Notes under the pieces: generated by a model | Database searches by the model: none | Seen by the model: only the letters and a program-made list of their open reading frames with translations | Told to the model about the DNA's origin: nothing | In this document: in pieces, positions 58,608 through 64,000 of the stretch | How the letters are laid out: every line of letters starts with the position of its first letter | How positions within the stretch are numbered: position 1 is the stretch's first letter | Made by a program: the position numbers and the translations under genes | Origin: Colius striatus | Lineage: Eukaryota > Chordata > Aves > Coliiformes > Coliidae | Direction of reading: 5' to 3' | DNA: 64,000 nt | Assembly: GCF_028858725.1 (NCBI RefSeq) | Contig: NC_084760.1 | Span: 65,849,867-65,913,866 of the forward strand

Positions 58608-61600
58608 ATCCTGATTTTTGTCATGTACTTCTGTGCTTTGTTTCCTCCATTGCCGAGTGATGCATCTGTTGTATTTATTCCTTTGACAGCTACAAGATCA
58701 CAATCAAATCTCTGTTGGTGTGCAACAGCATCATACACATGAAGAGATCAGATGGATTTTTGAGAGGTATTCTGGAAAGATGTGTTTTCTAGAAAGGAAA
58801 AAGAGTTCCTCTGGCTCGATGGTACAGGGAAAAGTTTTTCTAGATTATCTGAATACTCCCAGGGTTGAAAAAGGTGCCACTGACAGCTGCTTGTACATAA
58901 TTATGGCCTCTGGCCTTGGTTAGTGTTTTGAGAAAGGCATTAATTCCAGCACATCATCAAAAAGCACAATATTCTTTTCCTGTGATGTGGAGATAGTTTG
59001 TGTTCCTCCTAAGTGTCACCTCTCTGGCTCCTCTTCTGTGTGACTCTGGGCTGATCAGCTGGGAAAGAATATATAGACTGTGGTCTTGTCATAAGTCTTA
59101 CGCCCAGAGTATGGCTGGCTGTGGACCCCTTGAGAGAGTTGTGTCTAGCTTCCTCTGGGTATTGCTGTCCCATCTGTCAGTTTTAGAGGGGCAATACTGC
59201 CTTTAGAAAACAAAGATTCAAATCCCACTTGGGAAGTAATGGGTTTTTGTATCAACTATATTATGCTAATTAGTGACTGCACCTTTTCCTTAACCTATAA
59301 TCAAGCAACCTCTAGTGGGAAGGGAAAAAAAAGATAAACTCAGCTTCTTTTTCATAAATGAGAATATTGAGCATATGTGGTACAGACAACTCTTCAACCA
59401 TTCAGTGTAACAGAGGGCTGGAATGATGTACTAGCAGCTGGGGCAGCGTAGGCACATGATCAGTGCAGAGACGGACTGGTCCTTGCTACCTGTGGTTTAA
59501 TTTTGCTGTGTCCAGGCTGAATCTCTGTGCAACTACTCGGTACCTTGATAATAACTTCCCAGCACTGGGAAACAGGAGGTAAAGCATAACACTTGACCTG
59601 TTGCCTCTTGTTAAGTGCTGTACAAAGAATAAAAAAAATACATAGTTCCTGTCCCATACAGGGGGAGTACAGATACCCTGCTCTAAACAGGCTGCTCCTT
59701 GTTTGGGAGCAGCTAGGCATGCTGTCTCTGACAAAACAAACAACTAGTACTGATAAACTGGCATGTTCATGGAAGGAGTTTGATTGTGTTAGCTAGTGTG
59801 AACACCCACAGGGGCTCTTCCTTTGGTTGCAGTATTGTCTCCAGGTGGCAAGGATGCATATCTCTACAAAGGCAGAAGAGCTCCTATAAAAGTGATGTGG
59901 GGATGAAATGATCTGATGTTTGTTCTTTCTCTGCCCTCTTTAATCACTCAGCACACTGAAGCCTGAGGCTGCTTACTTCACTGGAGGGAGACTTAAGCTC
60001 AGCTTCAGATATCCCTTATGTGGCCAAAGGTGGTATAATTGAGGTGTGGGGCTGGGGTTGCCTTTGTCTTCCAGCATTCAAAGAGGACCTAACACAATGG
60101 GGTCCTGAATCCTGCTGCTATAGAGATAACACCTTGTGCTCTACTGCAGCTAGGAGACAGCTTTTCAGATAACTCTTCTTTATCATGCAGGTATGTACTT
60201 TATGCAGTATAGCCATATTCATTGACAGCAAGGAAAAGGAGAGATGCTTGACTTCAGTGAACAGCTTTACGAAGTGGAGAGATGGTTTAATAAGCTCTTT
60301 AAATTCTGGGTCATTTGTATAGAGTTTATCTGGTTTCAGATGACCTTTGCAGTCTCTGAAACTTAGTGTTGCAGCTATAAGAGGACTTCTCAAATTTGGG
60401 AAAACAACATGATTCTAGAGAAAAGTAAGGCAATTTCCCTTTCCTATCTGTAAAACAGGAATAATCTAAACACATTAGAGGAATGATCTGTCACTCTGGT
60501 TCTTTGTGAACCTGGCAAATCTACCAGCTTGTAATTCTTTTTAAAAAAGGGAAGAAATGCTAAAAGTTAACATTGATAGTCTAGTCTTTGTTTTTCCTCC
60601 CTGAGTTTCTTCAGTCTCCTACTTGGCAAAACTATCTTTTTCACAAAGTGGCATGAAATGTAATGTTTTGAGGAAGCTATAGTACCAACTGTAGTACTGA
60701 GTATGAAAACACATGCAGAAAGCTGAGAGCTGAAGTTAATTTTTGGAGACATGGATGACTGCTTAGAAGCATGCTCATTTCTTTGTGCAAGCCTCCTACA
60801 GCAGGTCACAGTTCAGCTGCTGCAAGACCACAAGGTACCTCCTGGGCTGCAGAGCTCATCCTTGTTTTCACGAGAGCCCTGTGGTGTGCAGACCCTGCTG
60901 TGAACCTACCACACTCTTGTGTGTGGTTTCCTCACTAGTGATAACCAGCTGTGCAAAAGCAAGCTGGAGGGTGGTCACACCCAAATACAATGCAATCAAG
61001 TGTAAAATTGCTTTTTATTTACAAGAGAAACATTAACAGTACCAGGATGTATTGTGAACTGAGGAGTGTACAGTTAGCAGGTACTGTTTGACATGTCTAG
61101 CCCCTACAGTCCAAAGTTTAAAACATTTAATGGCAAACTTGAAGCTTTGATAGTGAAAACATTTACCCCGTGGCTGACTGGCTGGTTGGTTTGTGGTTTT
61201 TTTCCTGTCTTTGGGTTTGTTTTGTTAATTTTGTGGTGTTAAATTTCCTCTGATTATAACTCTTGCCCCTGTTGGAGGTGTTAAGTGATGATTGCTCACT
61301 TGGGGCTGCTGTTCGAGTGCCATCTTCTGCCTCCTTCTGGTATGGCTACCCCAGGGTTCTGGAAAGGAAAGAGAGCTCTCTTAATTCCTACTCTGGTTTC
61401 CTATTTTTTTCCCTCTACCTGCAGAGCTGGTTTTGGGAAGAAACAACAGCGAGGAGCGACAGCTAGGTCTCCTATTGCTGCCCAATTCTTCATGCTTTGA
61501 AGCAGGGTATAGACACCTCAAACAGGGCTGTCCTCTGCCATACACCTTCCTCTTTTCCTCCTCACGTGACTGGGACTTCCTATTTTTTAATTTGTGAGAA

Positions 61601-62948
61601 ATGAGTAGGCAGGCCCGCAGCTGCACTGAACCCAGCTTAGCCTGGAGGGAACAAAAGGGTACTGTGAGAAGTTCCATGGATGGTGTTCCAAGTTCTTGTT
61701 GAAAATGATCACTTCCTCCCTGAGAAATTTAATTCTTGCTCTTCTCTTCAAGGAGATCCTGGGGCAATGGGGAGGAGGAAAAGCTGAGCTCAAAGTGTTC
61801 CCCCTTTTCAGTTGTTAAAACAAGTTGGGGCTTATGTAGGTAGCCCCTCCCTCTTGCTTTTTAAGCAAACTTGTGATTATTTCAGAAGAACAGAAGAATG
61901 GGAAAGCTTTTTACTCCACACCCCTCTGCCCAATTCTTTGATCTAGGGCTTTAGGATTTTGCTCCATTTGCAAACTCGCAACAGCTGATCAATGTTTTAA
62001 TTACTTTGGGCACAGCATGGCATTGAAGCCCTGAGCCCTAGTAAGACATTATGCATTGCTTCTGAGACATGGCAATGTGAGGAAGATATGAAATGAAGCA
62101 TAAACTAGCAACTCCAGATGAGCAGATTTGCTTTGCCTTTTACTGGTACTGCTTGGAGTCCAAATCCTGAATCTGAGGATGTTAACAATAGCAGTAATTT
62201 AATTTTTATACACTTCAGCATTTAAGTAGCATTCTTCTACTTTTTTATTCTCAATGAATATGTGATCTTTCTGCTTGTTGTCAGATCTTACACAACCAAA
62301 TTTAACCCCCAGAAGGTGCACAACTTCCCTTATTCTAGGAAGCTGGGAAGAAAATATTAATGTTCAGCTCAGCATCTCATTTTGCTGTGTTTTGGACCTG
62401 GAACATTGTTCTCCACTGTTAGATAATTCAATAGCAAATACACCTTTTCTGGCCTGGGAAGAAAGAATGAATGGCTCTTGGTTAAAGCAATTTCCTTAAG
62501 CATTCCCTAGATAATGCTAATCTCCCAGTGTATTGAAAATAGGTCCCTATCTGTATACCTATGTGGTTCTTCTCCATGTCTGTCTGCCAATTCCTTCTGT
62601 TCTTTTCAGGTGTGTAAGCCAACAGCCAGGACTTAAGAACAACCACAGAACCATAAAATGTCAGGAGTAAATTTATTCTCCTTACCTTGTGAACCAGGGG
62701 ATCTCTCAAACAGCATCAGGGCAGAGGCATGCAAGTGGAGGTGGAGGCACCATGGAGCTCGGCTCTGTTAGCAGTAGAGAGAAAAGATTCTGAACCTGCA
62801 GCTTCCACCCGGATATCAGGGATTGTTTTTCAGGTTTAATTTTCTCCTATGCTGTGATCTTTCCCACAGCAGGGCAGGAATCTCAAGAATCAGTACCTCT
62901 GAGTCCATCACAGGCCTGTGTTATCTAAACAGAGATGTTCTGTTTGTT
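58608..62948. other. Downstream of POLR3F, no gene recognised
   Basis: Probably the longer POLR3F 3' UTR to about 59650, then intergenic. No coding exon, CR1 or RNA gene is recognised. A minus-strand AATAAA (TTTATT on + at 62672-62677) could be the old polyadenylation signal of the RBBP9 relic. Confidence 0.5.

Positions 62949-64000
<1,052 letters not shown>

Overview
The window is vertebrate nuclear DNA and almost certainly avian. Chicken repeat 1 (CR1) LINE fragments are scattered through it, with their ATTCTATG-type 3' tails, and one solo LTR has a terminus I know from bird endogenous retroviruses. The spliced proteins match vertebrate orthologues over their full length. The gene order KAT14, DZANK1, POLR3F, RBBP9 is that of human 20p11.23 as I recall it. 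All families were recognised by eye; no database was searched.

Layout. (1) 321-17167, + strand: KAT14 (CSRP2BP), 10 coding exons and 781 codons, the acetyltransferase of the ATAC chromatin complex. (2) 17168-22238: KAT14 3' UTR and gene-poor sequence, ending in a CR1 fragment that stops about 170 bp before the next start codon. (3) 22405-23345, + strand: an intact four-exon survivin gene (BIRC5, 142 codons) behind a CpG-rich promoter with a candidate CDE/CHR cell-cycle element. (4) 24337-47838, - strand: DZANK1, 20 coding exons and 743 codons, convergent with BIRC5. It has a 20-nt micro-exon, a likely GC-AG intron and one 5' splice site built partly from a CR1 tail. (5) About 48.9-49.6 kb: a CpG-rich, probably bidirectional promoter between DZANK1 and POLR3F. 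(6) 49379-58048, + strand: POLR3F, 9 exons and 314 codons, the RPC6/C34 subunit of RNA polymerase III with its iron-sulphur cysteines. (7) 62949-63146, - strand: what looks like a decayed last exon of RBBP9, where an intact RBBP9 would be expected.

The genes do not form a pathway. They are housekeeping or structural genes: histone acetylation, mitotic chromosome passenger and anti-apoptosis, centrosome/cilium, and Pol III transcription. The two clearest surprises are survivin inserted between KAT14 and DZANK1, where I recall human has a zinc-finger gene, and the apparent decay of RBBP9. I found no RNA genes, CRISPR arrays or unknown multi-gene system. Phases were checked exon by exon, and all four reading frames close without internal stops.
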